Assembly: GCF_017948455.1 (NCBI RefSeq)
Contig: NZ_JAFFSU010000042.1
Span: 1-45,437 of the forward strand
Reading direction: 5' to 3'
DNA: 45,437 nucleotides
DNA from: Streptomyces sp. GESEQ-4
GTDB taxonomy: Bacteria; Actinomycetota; Actinomycetes; Streptomycetales; Streptomycetaceae
A program made the position numbers and the translations under genes. A model generated the notes under the pieces. That model searched no databases. It was not told the origin of the DNA and worked only from the letters and a program-made list of their open reading frames with translations. Below are positions 1 to 7,584 of this stretch, one piece after another; within the stretch, counting starts at the first letter, position 1, and each line of letters starts with the position of its first letter.

Positions 1-1026
1 GCGGCGCCTTCCGGGCCCGGGGATGAGGGTGCGACGCAGTACATTCCGCCGGTGGGGCCCGGGGCGCTGCCGCCCGAGGTGCCTGCTGGGGCGGCCGGGG
101 AGGAGACCCGTTATCTGGGGCGGGCGCGGCAGAACCCGGGGCCGTTGCCGCCGGCCAATCCCGATGCCGAAGCGACGCAGTACATTCCGCCCGTGGCGGC
201 CGGGCGGGACCGGCAGCCGCCCGCCGAGTTCGACAGCCTCTTCCGCAGTGAGCCGGGGAGGGAGCATCCCGCCGCGGCCACCCAGCAGCTGCCCCGCTTC
301 GAGCCGGGGCAGGCACCGGCGCGCCCCCAGCCCGCCTACGTCCCGCCCGGCGCCGACGACCACCGCGGACACGGTGGCCGCGGCGGCCGTACCGGCTCGC
401 GGGTGCCGCTCATCGCGGCTGTCGGGGTCGGGATCGCCGTCCTCGGGGTCGGGGCGGGCGCGCTGCTCGCGAGCGGTGGCGGCGACGACCAGAGCGACGA
501 CAAGAACCAGACGGTGTCCGCCACCGCCCCGGCGACCGAGGGTTCCGCCTCGCCGTCCACCGACGCGGCCGAGCAGCAGGCCGTCGCGCTGGACAAGCTG
601 CTGGCCGACAGCGGCGACAGCCGGGCCACCGTGATCAACGCGGTCGCCGATGTGAAGACGTGCAAGAACATGGGGCAGGCGGCGGCCGACCTGCGCGACG
701 CGGCCAAGCAGCGCACCGGCCTGGTCACCAGCCTGTCGAAGCTGTCCGTCGACAAGCTCCCGAACCATGCCGCGCTGACCTCGGCCCTCAACAGCGCGTG
801 GCATGCGTCGGCGTCGGCCGACAACCACTACGCGGCGTGGGCCGACCAGGTCGCGGCCAAGAAGGGCAGCCTCTGCAAGAAGGGCCAGGCCCGCACCACC
901 GGCCAGACCGCGGCAGGCAACCGTGCGAGCGGCACCGCGACCACGCAGAAGGCCAAGGCGGCCCAGCTGTGGAACGCGATCGCCAAGACGTACGGCCTGA
1001 CCCAGCGCCAGCCGACCCAGCTGTGA
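1..1026 (+). CDS. membrane-anchored protein of unknown function, 5' end cut off by window
   Basis: The reading frame is open from base 1 and in phase with the stop at 1024-1026, so the true start lies left of the window. The first ~125 visible residues are Pro/Gly/Ala-rich and repeat the motif ATQYIPPV (about bases 31-54 and 175-198), a low-complexity cytoplasmic tail common in Streptomyces membrane proteins. One transmembrane helix follows (about bases 403-474, LIAAVGVGIAVLGVGAGALL), then an Asp/Ser/Thr-rich linker and a ~170-residue presumably extracellular domain with two cysteines that could pair. No catalytic motif or known domain is recognised. It converges on the next gene across a strong hairpin. 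An internal ATG at 52 is not a credible start because the repeat motif precedes it. Confidence 0.75.
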   Translation, partial: AAPSGPGDEGATQYIPPVGPGALPPEVPAGAAGEETRYLGRARQNPGPLPPANPDAEATQYIPPVAAGRDRQPPAEFDSLFRSEPGREHPAAATQQLPRFEPGQAPARPQPAYVPPGADDHRGHGGRGGRTGSRVPLIAAVGVGIAVLGVGAGALLASGGGDDQSDDKNQTVSATAPATEGSASPSTDAAEQQAVALDKLLADSGDSRATVINAVADVKTCKNMGQAAADLRDAAKQRTGLVTSLSKLSVDKLPNHAALTSALNSAWHASASADNHYAAWADQVAAKKGSLCKKGQARTTGQTAAGNRASGTATTQKAKAAQLWNAIAKTYGLTQRQPTQL

Positions 1027-1031
1027 CGGCC

Positions 1032-1079
1032 GGAGCCGGCCGGCCGTGTGGGAGTGACGCACACGAGCCGGCCGGCTCC
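1032..1079. terminator. bidirectional hairpin terminator
   Basis: A perfect 13-bp inverted repeat (GGAGCCGGCCGGC at 1032-1044 with its complement at 1067-1079) continues, after a one-base bulge, into a 6-bp inner stem (CGTGTG 1045-1050 with CACACG 1060-1065). It lies exactly between the stops of two convergent genes (1026 and 1085), so it can serve both. Confidence 0.75.
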
Positions 1080-1084
1080 ACCGG

Positions 1085-2392
1085 TCAGCTCACATCCGCC
1101 TGCTTCAGCGTGTCCGTCATGTCGGTGGAGCTCTTGCGTGCCGCGACGAGCTGGCCCTTGCGTACGACCTGGAGGGTCACATCGGCGTTCACCATGCGCG
1201 GGAGGCCGATGGAGGCGAGCTTGTCCTGGAACTGCCAGCGCAGGGTCGGTGTGAGCCCGTCCGTGGAGACCTTGAGGCCGCCGTCGAGGGCGTTGCGCAC
1301 GGAGTCGGCGCTCACCTCGCCGTCGCCGAGCGACTCCACGACCGCCTTGAACACGGTGTAGGCGATCCATGTGGTCTGCACGCCGACATCCCCGGTGTCG
1401 ATGCGGTTGTCGCCGAACGCGTGCTTGTTGATGACCTGCTTCATCCGGTCCCACCGCTTGTCGGTGGAGACCGGGTACCAGCCCGTGATGAACGACCCCT
1501 CGTACGGCGACGAGGCACCGCCGCTCTGGTTGATCACCGACTGGTCGACGCTGCCGAGCACGGTGCCCGCCCGTACGTCGGGATAGTCCGCGCGGGCACG
1601 CCGGAAGGAGTCCATGAAGGTGCTGGTGCGGTCGCCGAGGGCGGGCACCACACAGCCGGTTTCCGTCGAGTCGGCGGTGGCGTACTCGAGGGCACGCTCG
1701 GCCGGGGCCGAGTACTCGGTGGCGTCGTCCTTGGCCAGCTGATTGCCGGCCGGCGCGTGTCCGCCCGCCTTCAGGCCGGAGTTGAGCATCGGGGGCAGCT
1801 CGTCACCCGCGATGGTGTCGGGCCGGACCAGGGCGACGCGCCCGCAGTTCTTGGCGAGCGCCTGCCCGAGGCCGGCCAGCAGGGCGGGCTGGCCGCCGTT
1901 GACCGGGTACGACAGCGGGCTGGTGAACTCGGACTCGGTGAGGCCGTAGCCGCCGATGTACGGGATGCCCGCGCCCTCCAGGGGCGGGAAGAACGAGTCG
2001 GAGTACTGGCTGTAGGAGCCGACGACCGCGACGACGTTCTCCTTGACCGCGCGCCGGCCGCAGTTGGCCGCGTCCACGGTGTCGTTGTGGTCGTTGCAGA
2101 TCAGGACCTTGAGCTTGTGGCCGTTGATGCCGCCGCTTGCGTTGACCCAGCGCGCGTAGGCGAGGGCGAGGGCGGGCATGCCGGGCTTGTTCGTGGCGCC
2201 CGTCTCACTCGGCGCCCACGTCATGACGGTGATGGTGTCGTCCCCGGTGCCCCCCGAGACACCGGGGACGACCCCGCAACCGACGGCGAGCGACGCACAC
2301 GCGACCAGGGCCGCCGCTCTGCGGACGGTGGTTGTGACGGGTCGGGTGAGCGCGGGGAGGTGGGTCTTGCGGTGGTGACGCCTGCCGGTCAT
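1085..2392 (-). CDS. ABC transporter substrate-binding lipoprotein, branched-chain amino acid type
   Basis: About 435 residues. A basic N-terminus and hydrophobic segment lead to a lipobox-like LAVGC with Cys39, indicating a lipoprotein on the outer face of the membrane. The body fits the Leu/Ile/Val-binding periplasmic family: an early GIPYIGGYGLTESEF segment, ALVRPDTIAGDE, and a late GWYPV followed by TTWIAYTVFKAVVESLGD. No permease or ATPase genes are adjacent, so it is an orphan receptor and its ligand is unknown. ATG at 2392 is chosen; a GTG two codons upstream (2398) has a better-spaced GGCGGA and may be the real start. A much longer open frame upstream is spurious, because it runs through the promoter region. 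Confidence 0.85.
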   Translation of the reverse strand: MTGRRHHRKTHLPALTRPVTTTVRRAAALVACASLAVGCGVVPGVSGGTGDDTITVMTWAPSETGATNKPGMPALALAYARWVNASGGINGHKLKVLICNDHNDTVDAANCGRRAVKENVVAVVGSYSQYSDSFFPPLEGAGIPYIGGYGLTESEFTSPLSYPVNGGQPALLAGLGQALAKNCGRVALVRPDTIAGDELPPMLNSGLKAGGHAPAGNQLAKDDATEYSAPAERALEYATADSTETGCVVPALGDRTSTFMDSFRRARADYPDVRAGTVLGSVDQSVINQSGGASSPYEGSFITGWYPVSTDKRWDRMKQVINKHAFGDNRIDTGDVGVQTTWIAYTVFKAVVESLGDGEVSADSVRNALDGGLKVSTDGLTPTLRWQFQDKLASIGLPRMVNADVTLQVVRKGQLVAARKSSTDMTDTLKQADVS

Positions 2393-2488
2393 GGACACGC
2401 ACGATTCCGCCACATCGCTAACCCGGGAGTGACCCTCGGTCAACGGTAGGTGACGGCGAGGTGAATTACGGGGGTCCCTGAGCGTCGT

Positions 2489-3010
2489 ATGAGAAAGAAC
2501 GTACGATCGGTGACCGTGCAAGGTTCGGAGAACTCTTCCCGTCGCGGCCGTCGCTCCTCCACCATGGGCGGCATGCCACTGAACGACATGCCGTGGTGGC
2601 GCTGGCGCAGCAATGTGCGCTCCGCGCTGCACATGCTCTCCGATCCGGTGTTCCAGCGAGAGGTCTGGCTCGCCGGAGTCGACGGGTACGGAGACGTCAC
2701 CGACGCCGTGTACCGCCTGGTCGAGGACACCTGGCTGGACAACTGGTCCGCCGAGAAATACGTGGGCACGATCTTCCGGGACTCCCAGGAGGCGGCGCTC
2801 GTCGACACCGCCGTCCTGCGTGTGCTGCGGATCATGCACCAGGTCGGGCCGGACGCCCCGGTCTCCGCCTACCTCGAGAACCAGGCGTGGCCGGAGGCCG
2901 TACGGGCGGCCCGCGACGCACACGTGCGCCTCGCGGCGAGTGACGGGGACGACCCTGACACGCCTCCCCGGAGTCTCGAGGTGCTGCAGATCATGACGAG
3001 GTCCGCGTAG
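2489..3010 (+). CDS. conserved Streptomyces protein of unknown function
   Basis: 173 residues from the ATG at 2489. The compact, strongly conserved-looking part begins near Met29 (PLNDMPWWRWRSNVRSAL), so translation may start later, at 2564 or 2573. The protein is small, acidic and Trp-rich at its start, probably soluble and helical, with no signal peptide or membrane helix. I recall it as a conserved hypothetical just upstream of purU in Streptomyces (SCO4402-like), but no function is known to me. It is divergent from the binding-protein gene and 46 bp upstream of purU, so the two may be co-transcribed. Confidence 0.75.
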   Translation: MRKNVRSVTVQGSENSSRRGRRSSTMGGMPLNDMPWWRWRSNVRSALHMLSDPVFQREVWLAGVDGYGDVTDAVYRLVEDTWLDNWSAEKYVGTIFRDSQEAALVDTAVLRVLRIMHQVGPDAPVSAYLENQAWPEAVRAARDAHVRLAASDGDDPDTPPRSLEVLQIMTRSA

Positions 3011-3056
3011 CGGACGGGGTCCGCCCGGGCTGGGCCGATATGCGACCCTGTCCTGC

Positions 3057-3938
3057 ATGAACGAGCAGTCCAACCGACCCGCGGTCGCGCCCGACCAGTA
3101 CGTCCTCACCCTGTCCTGCCCCGACAAGCAGGGCATCGTGCACGCCGTGTCGAGCTACCTCTTCATGACCGGCTGCAACATCGAGGACAGCCAGCAGTTC
3201 GGCGACCACGACACGGGACTGTTCTTCATGCGCGTCCACTTCTCGGCGGAGGCGCCGGTGACCGTGGACAAGCTGCGGGCGAGCTTCGCGGCGATCGGTG
3301 ACGCCTTCCACATGGAGTGGCAGCTCAACCGGGCCGACGAGAAGATGCGCGTCGTCCTGATGGTCAGCAAGTTCGGCCACTGCCTGAACGACCTGCTGTT
3401 CCGGTCGCGGATCGGGGCGCTGCCGGTGGAGATCGCCGCGGTGGTGTCCAACCACACCGACTTCGCCGAACTGGTGGCCTCGTACGACATTCCCTTCCAC
3501 CACATTCCGGTGACCAGGGACAACAAGCCGCAGGCCGAGGCGCAGCTGCTGGAGCTGGTGCGCGAGGAGAACGTCGAGCTGGTGGTGCTGGCCCGCTATA
3601 TGCAGGTCCTCTCCGACGACCTCTGCAAGGCGCTCAGCGGCCGCATCATCAACATCCACCATTCCTTCCTGCCGAGCTTCAAGGGCGCGAAGCCGTATCA
3701 CCAGGCCCATGCGAGGGGCGTGAAGCTGATCGGGGCGACCGCGCACTATGTCACCGCGGATCTCGATGAGGGGCCGATCATCGAGCAGGAGGTCGAGCGG
3801 GTGGGGCATGACGTCACGCCGGATCAGCTGGTGGCGGTGGGGCGTGATGTGGAGTGCCAGGCGCTGGCGCGGGCGGTGAAGTGGCATGCGGAGCGGAGGA
3901 TTCTGCTCAATGGGCGACGGACGGTTGTGTTCGCCTAG
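3057..3938 (+). CDS. purU: formyltetrahydrofolate deformylase
   Basis: Hydrolyses 10-formyl-tetrahydrofolate to formate and tetrahydrofolate, balancing one-carbon pools and supplying formate for purine synthesis. 293 residues, close to the usual ~280-290. An N-terminal ACT domain (about 13-90, LSCPDKQGIVHAVSSYL) precedes a formyltransferase-fold catalytic domain (about 95-285). Catalytic Asn, His and Asp are present in INIHHSFLPSFKGAKPYHQA and DLDEGPIIEQ. The ATG at 3057 is the first plausible start. A large dyad follows the gene and separates it from the convergent anti-sigma gene. Confidence 0.96.
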   Translation: MNEQSNRPAVAPDQYVLTLSCPDKQGIVHAVSSYLFMTGCNIEDSQQFGDHDTGLFFMRVHFSAEAPVTVDKLRASFAAIGDAFHMEWQLNRADEKMRVVLMVSKFGHCLNDLLFRSRIGALPVEIAAVVSNHTDFAELVASYDIPFHHIPVTRDNKPQAEAQLLELVREENVELVVLARYMQVLSDDLCKALSGRIINIHHSFLPSFKGAKPYHQAHARGVKLIGATAHYVTADLDEGPIIEQEVERVGHDVTPDQLVAVGRDVECQALARAVKWHAERRILLNGRRTVVFA

Positions 3939-3968
3939 GGGGTCGGGGGGTTCGGTTTCAGGGGCGGG

Positions 3969-4077
3969 TGCGGGTGGTCGTGGGCTGGTCGCGCAGTTCC
4001 CCGCGCCCCTAAAGGGCGTCCACTGCACGTGCTTTAGGGGCGCGGGGAACTGCGCGAGCAACCCCCACGCACCCGCA
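3969..4077. terminator. inverted pair of a dispersed 46-51 base repeat acting as bidirectional terminator
   Basis: Two copies of the Streptomyces repeat with core GCGCAGTTCCCCGCGCCCCT face each other. The inner arms (3989-4014 and 4032-4057) are a perfect 26-bp inverted repeat around a 17-base loop. Imperfect pairing extends outward to 3969 and 4077. It lies between the convergent stops of purU (3938) and the anti-sigma gene (4104). Other copies are at 14508, 37013 and 43205. Confidence 0.8.
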
Positions 4078-4103
4078 CCCGCCCGCGCACCCCCAACCCG
4101 CCC

Positions 4104-5549
4104 CTACATCCGGCTCAAGCTCGCCGCAGCGAACAGCACATCCCTGATCGCCTCCCGGTCCCCGACCTGCCCCGCAGCCGCCTCCTGCGGCGATACATGA
4201 CCCGCCGCCAACCGGCAGAACTCCACGCCGTCCAGCGCGACATGGGCGACCTCACGCTCGGCGGAGCCCAACCCGGGGGAGTCCAGGGGAATCAACCACT
4301 CCCCGCCGCCCAGCCCTTCGATCTCCAGCCGCAGGCTGCGACCGGTCTCGCCCACCGGCACGAGATGCCGGCGGTCATCACGGCGGCGAGTTGCCAGCAC
4401 CCCCGGCAACATCCGCGCCGCAAGATCGATCATGCCGTGCAGATGACGCGGCGCGGGCGGCTCGTACGGGTAGTCGACCGCCTCGGCGATGTCCTCCGCG
4501 TGGACCCAGCACTCGAACGCCCGGTCCAGCATCGCGTCCCGCAGCGGCAGCTCGCAGGCGCCGTACGACACCGGTAGCGAACCGGAGTTGCTACCGGTGA
4601 AGGACACGGTCCGCACGAGGTCGTGGCTCTGCTCCCGCCAGGGACCCCGCACGGACCGGGTGGGCGGGAAGTGGGAGGCCGCCCAGTACGCCTCCGTGCG
4701 CTCGGCGGGGGCGGGTGCCGCGGACGGGATGTCGCCCAAGGGGTCGTCCAGGCCGAGGGCGAGCGCGACGAGGCCGTCGACGGTGAGCAGGTGCGCGATG
4801 ACCCCGGCGACGGTCGTACGCCGGGTCGTCTCCTTGTCGGCCTCGAACCACCGCAGCCGCACCGGCGCGTGCCACTCGGCGTCCCCTATGTCCTGCAGCA
4901 GGGCGTCGAGGCGGGCGGTCTCGGCGTCGTAGGGACCGGCCCACTCAGGCACGGGGATGCGCGGTGGCCGTCGGTCGAAGGAGACCGTCAGGACGCGGGT
5001 GCGCAGGCCCGGGTCGAGGTCGAGGCTCTCCGGGGGGTGCAGCAGCCCGACCGCCTCCCGCAGCCGCAGCGCCTCGTCGGCGCAGGTGCCGCAGGTGCCG
5101 AGGTGGTCCTCGACGGCCGCCGTCTCCTCCAGTGAGCAGGCGGCCAGCGCCCACGCGCCGAGCAGCGCCTTCAGGACGTGGTGCTCCAGCGCCGGCGGGG
5201 CGGGCCGCGGCGCCAGGTCCCCCAGCTCCTCCAGCGACGGCAGCGGCCGCCCGCCGTCCTCGACGGAGGAGCGCGGCAGGGGTATACGGGGCGGATGGCC
5301 GGGCTCTCGCCCACGGCCGGGGTCGCCTCCGCCGCCGCTGCCCGGGCCGTCGGATCCGTCCGCGTTGCCCGGGCCGTCGGGCTCGGTCACCTTCGGGCGG
5401 CCCTCGTCGTCCGGGGCGCCGTGCTGCTCCTTCTCGTGGCCGGAGTCGTCGTAGCCGCCGCCGTGCCCGGGACCGTCGTAGCCGCCGTGCCCCGCGTCGC
5501 CGTATCCCTCGTGGTCGTCGTACGCCTCGAACCGCTCCGGGCCGGTCAC
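4104..5549 (-). CDS. zinc-binding anti-sigma factor fused to a maleylpyruvate-isomerase-like domain
   Basis: 481 residues. The first ~115 are Gly/His/Asp-rich and disordered, with repeated HGGYD/GPGHGG stretches that could bind metal. Residues 120-160 carry a zinc anti-sigma (ZAS) signature: His124, His149, Cys153 and Cys156 in H-x24-H-x3-C-x2-C spacing. From about 200 onward the sequence resembles the mycothiol-dependent maleylpyruvate isomerase/DinB fold (WFEADKETTRRTTVAGVIAH, then a C-terminal sterol-carrier-like part). No transmembrane helix is evident, so it should be cytosolic. Its start overlaps the sigma factor stop by four bases (ATGA), which implies translational coupling with its partner. 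A redox- or thiol-sensing role is an inference from the ZAS motif and the mycothiol-type fold. Confidence 0.8.
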   Translation of the reverse strand: MTGPERFEAYDDHEGYGDAGHGGYDGPGHGGGYDDSGHEKEQHGAPDDEGRPKVTEPDGPGNADGSDGPGSGGGGDPGRGREPGHPPRIPLPRSSVEDGGRPLPSLEELGDLAPRPAPPALEHHVLKALLGAWALAACSLEETAAVEDHLGTCGTCADEALRLREAVGLLHPPESLDLDPGLRTRVLTVSFDRRPPRIPVPEWAGPYDAETARLDALLQDIGDAEWHAPVRLRWFEADKETTRRTTVAGVIAHLLTVDGLVALALGLDDPLGDIPSAAPAPAERTEAYWAASHFPPTRSVRGPWREQSHDLVRTVSFTGSNSGSLPVSYGACELPLRDAMLDRAFECWVHAEDIAEAVDYPYEPPAPRHLHGMIDLAARMLPGVLATRRRDDRRHLVPVGETGRSLRLEIEGLGGGEWLIPLDSPGLGSAEREVAHVALDGVEFCRLAAGHVSPQEAAAGQVGDREAIRDVLFAAASLSRM

Positions 5550-6124
5550 GCGGCACCCCCGTATCCGGGGGGCGGCCCGGGGGCGCCGGCGTCGTGGGCG
5601 GTGGACAGGAGTTGCAGGCCGAGGCGGAGGCGGCGGCGGGCCTCGTCCTCGGTGACGCCGAGGTCGGCGGCGGTCTGGCGGTAGTCGCGGCGCTGGAAGT
5701 AGGCCAGCTCCAGTGCGGTGCGCAGGGGGACGGGCATGGCCTGGACGATGTAGTCGGCGCGGGCGGCGACGGAGGCCTGGCGGACCTTGCGCTCCAGGTC
5801 CTCGGTGGAGCCGCCGCCCTGGGTGAGGGCGGCGGTCTCGGTGGCGCGCAGCCGCTGCACGGCCAGGCGATGGGTCAGTGTGGCGACCCAGGAGCGCAGC
5901 GGGCCCTGCTTGGGGTCGTACGCCTCCGGGTGCTGCCAGACGTGGGTGAAGACGTCCCTGGTGATGCCGTCGGCCGCGCGCTCGTCGCCGAGGACGCGGT
6001 GGGCGAGGCCGTGCACGAGCGAAGCGAAACGGTCGTACAGCTCACCGAGGGCCGCCGCCTCTCCGCGTGCGAGCCGCTGCTGCATCTTGCGGTCCCAGCG
6101 GGGCGGCGCGTCCTTCTTCGCCAT
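5546..6124 (-). CDS. ECF-type RNA polymerase sigma factor
   Basis: 192 residues, typical for a group IV sigma factor. Region 2 (about 25-90) contains YDRFASLVHGLAHRVLGD, DVFTHVWQHPEAYDP and GPLRSWVATLTHRLAVQRLR, which cover core binding and -10 recognition. A short linker leads to region 4 (about 130-175: MPVPLRTALELAYFQRRDY, TAADLGVTEDEARRRLRLGL), a helix-turn-helix for -35 contacts. The neighbouring anti-sigma gene overlaps its stop, and a STAS antagonist gene is divergent, forming a sigma/anti-sigma/antagonist module. Start ATG at 6124. Its target promoters are not known. Confidence 0.9.
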   Translation of the reverse strand: MAKKDAPPRWDRKMQQRLARGEAAALGELYDRFASLVHGLAHRVLGDERAADGITRDVFTHVWQHPEAYDPKQGPLRSWVATLTHRLAVQRLRATETAALTQGGGSTEDLERKVRQASVAARADYIVQAMPVPLRTALELAYFQRRDYRQTAADLGVTEDEARRRLRLGLQLLSTAHDAGAPGPPPGYGGAA

Positions 6125-6320
6125 ACGGCCCCCTCACCCTGCTCTTCTCCGGTGCTCTTCTCCGGTCCGGCCTGCGTCCACCGTCATCTCGAATGTAGTC
6201 GGCACCTCTGACAACGCACGCCCCTTTGTGGCAATGGGTGCTCCCAGCGGAGGCGCAGGTGGTAGTGCACCTTCCGGGCCCCGTCCGCCCCCGTGCCTTC
6301 GCGCGCCTACCCACTCCCGG

Positions 6321-6360
6321 CGCGATCAGACCCGATCGAACAGGATCGAATACGACTGAA
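6321..6360. promoter_or_regulatory. four helically phased 10-base direct repeats in divergent promoter region
   Basis: The gene-less 354 bases between the sigma factor start (6124) and the STAS gene (6479) hold four consecutive 10-base units: cgcGATCAGA, cccGATCGAA, cagGATCGAA, tacGACTGAA. The 10-bp period places each on the same helix face, as in sites for proteins that bind cooperatively to direct repeats (MerR-like BldC is one known style). Two similar pyrimidine tracts (GTTTCCGTTTCC near 6379 and CTTCCGTTTCCGG near 6451) follow. No ORF in this gap is convincing. Confidence 0.4.
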
Positions 6361-6478
6361 ACAAGCCTGTTCTGATTGGTTTCCGTTTCCAGTACCTGGT
6401 TTCGGGGAACGGCCGCTGGGCAGCCGCGCTGCAAGGAAGCGTAGGTGAGGCTTCCGTTTCCGGCGAGCGAAGGGCCTG

Positions 6479-6856
6479 GTGGTGGCGTTCTACGTGACCG
6501 GCGACAAGCAGGGCGAGTGGGCCGTGCTCCAAGTGTCGGGCGAACTGGACCTGGTGACGTCGCCCGTGCTGCGGCAGCGGGTGCACGACGTGGTGGCCGA
6601 GGGCCGGCACAGTCTCGTCCTCGACCTCTCCGAGGTCCTGTTCTGCGATTCCAGCGGCGTCGGCGTGCTCATCGGCTCCCGCCGCCTCATCCGTTCCTGC
6701 CAGGGCAGCCTGCGGCTGATACTGCCCGCCCAGGGGGCCGTGGACGGCTCCCACGTCAACAGGGTGCTCGGCGCCCTCGGCGTACGCCGTCTGTTCGAGG
6801 TGTACCCGGACGTGGCGGCGGCGGTCGACGAGGGGGCCGAACCGCTCTCGGCGTGA
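6479..6856 (+). CDS. STAS-domain anti-sigma factor antagonist
   Basis: 125 residues, a complete SpoIIAA/RsbV-type domain. The hallmark strand-loop is LDLSEVLFCDSSGVGVLIGS; the serine after Asp57 (Ser58) is the usual phosphoacceptor. The unphosphorylated form would bind an anti-sigma kinase and free its sigma factor. Consecutive GTG codons (6479 and 6482) are candidate starts; AAGGG at 6470-6474 is better spaced for 6482. It is divergent from the sigma/anti-sigma pair, but that anti-sigma is a ZAS protein rather than an RsbW kinase, so its partner may be elsewhere (an RsbW-like ATPase lies at 11675). Confidence 0.88.
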   Translation: MVAFYVTGDKQGEWAVLQVSGELDLVTSPVLRQRVHDVVAEGRHSLVLDLSEVLFCDSSGVGVLIGSRRLIRSCQGSLRLILPAQGAVDGSHVNRVLGALGVRRLFEVYPDVAAAVDEGAEPLSA

Positions 6857-7032
6857 CCCGCCGCTACCGGATCTCCGCACTCGGTGTACGTCACACCGCC
6901 GCTCTGCCACGTCAGTGTCGCAAAATCAGCCCGGTCTTGACACAAGCGACGTTTTCCGCGCCAAGGCCGCTCCGGGCGTCGTACGCTCCCTGCCAGTACG
7001 CACCCACGTGACGTAAGGCGGCACGAACAGAC

Positions 7033-7545
7033 ATGGTCAGCAGCGAGTACGACGGCAAGATCGCCGCCCGGTTCGCCACCTTCGACCAGGACGGCAACGG
7101 CTACATCGACCGTGAGGACTTCAGCGCGGCGGCCAAGAGGCTGCTCGCCGAGTTCGGTACGGCGGCCCGCTCCGACAAGGGACAGGCCCTGTACATCGGC
7201 GCCGAGGCGTTCTGGCAGGGGATGGCCGGCATAGCGGACCGGGACGGCGACCAGCGGATCAGCCGGGACGAGTTCGTCGGCGGCGCGGTCAAGCGCCTGC
7301 GCGACAACCCGGACCGGTTCGCCGAGATCGCCCGCCCCTTTCTGCATGCCGCGCTCGACCTCGCCGACCGCGACGGCGACGGAGCGGCCACCGTCGGTGA
7401 CACCGCGCGCGTGCTGACCGCGCTCGGCGTGAGCCAGGACGTGGCCGCGACGGCCGCCGCCACCCTCGACACCGACGGCGACGGCAAGATCGGCGAGGCG
7501 GAGATCGTGTCTTCCTTCGCCCGCTACTTCACCGTGCCCGAATGA
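7033..7545 (+). CDS. EF-hand calcium-binding protein, calerythrin-like
   Basis: 170 residues with four 12-residue EF loops: 18-29 (DQDGNGYIDRED), 69-80 (DRDGDQRISRDE), 112-123 (DRDGDGAATVGD) and 146-157 (DTDGDGKIGEAE). Loops 1 and 3 end in Asp rather than Glu, which generally weakens or alters calcium binding; loops 2 and 4 end in the canonical Glu. No signal peptide, so a cytosolic calcium buffer or sensor of the sarcoplasmic/calerythrin type found in Streptomyces. ATG at 7033. It stands alone and converges on the acyl-CoA ligase gene across a short tandem repeat. Confidence 0.93.
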   Translation: MVSSEYDGKIAARFATFDQDGNGYIDREDFSAAAKRLLAEFGTAARSDKGQALYIGAEAFWQGMAGIADRDGDQRISRDEFVGGAVKRLRDNPDRFAEIARPFLHAALDLADRDGDGAATVGDTARVLTALGVSQDVAATAAATLDTDGDGKIGEAEIVSSFARYFTVPE

Positions 7546-7546
7546 C

Positions 7547-7584
7547 GTCACCTGTCACCTGTCACCCGTCACCTGTCATCTGTC
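7547..7584. repeat. 7-base tandem repeat between convergent genes
   Basis: Five tandem copies of GTCACCT (GTCACCT, GTCACCT, GTCACCC, GTCACCT, GTCATCT) start two bases after the EF-hand stop codon. The fifth copy contains the stop codon of the convergent acyl-CoA ligase gene (7576-7578). Because the period is not a multiple of three, copy-number change there would alter the ligase C-terminus. Confidence 0.8.

Noticed and set aside
1421..2449. Long plus-strand open frame opposite the binding-protein gene
   Set aside because: It is an antisense shadow: high GC gives open frames on both strands, and the minus frame has the lipobox and family motifs.
3969..4077. Inverted repeat considered as insertion sequence ends or an attachment site
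   Set aside because: The same unit recurs alone elsewhere with no transposase between the arms, so a dispersed repeat/terminator fits better.
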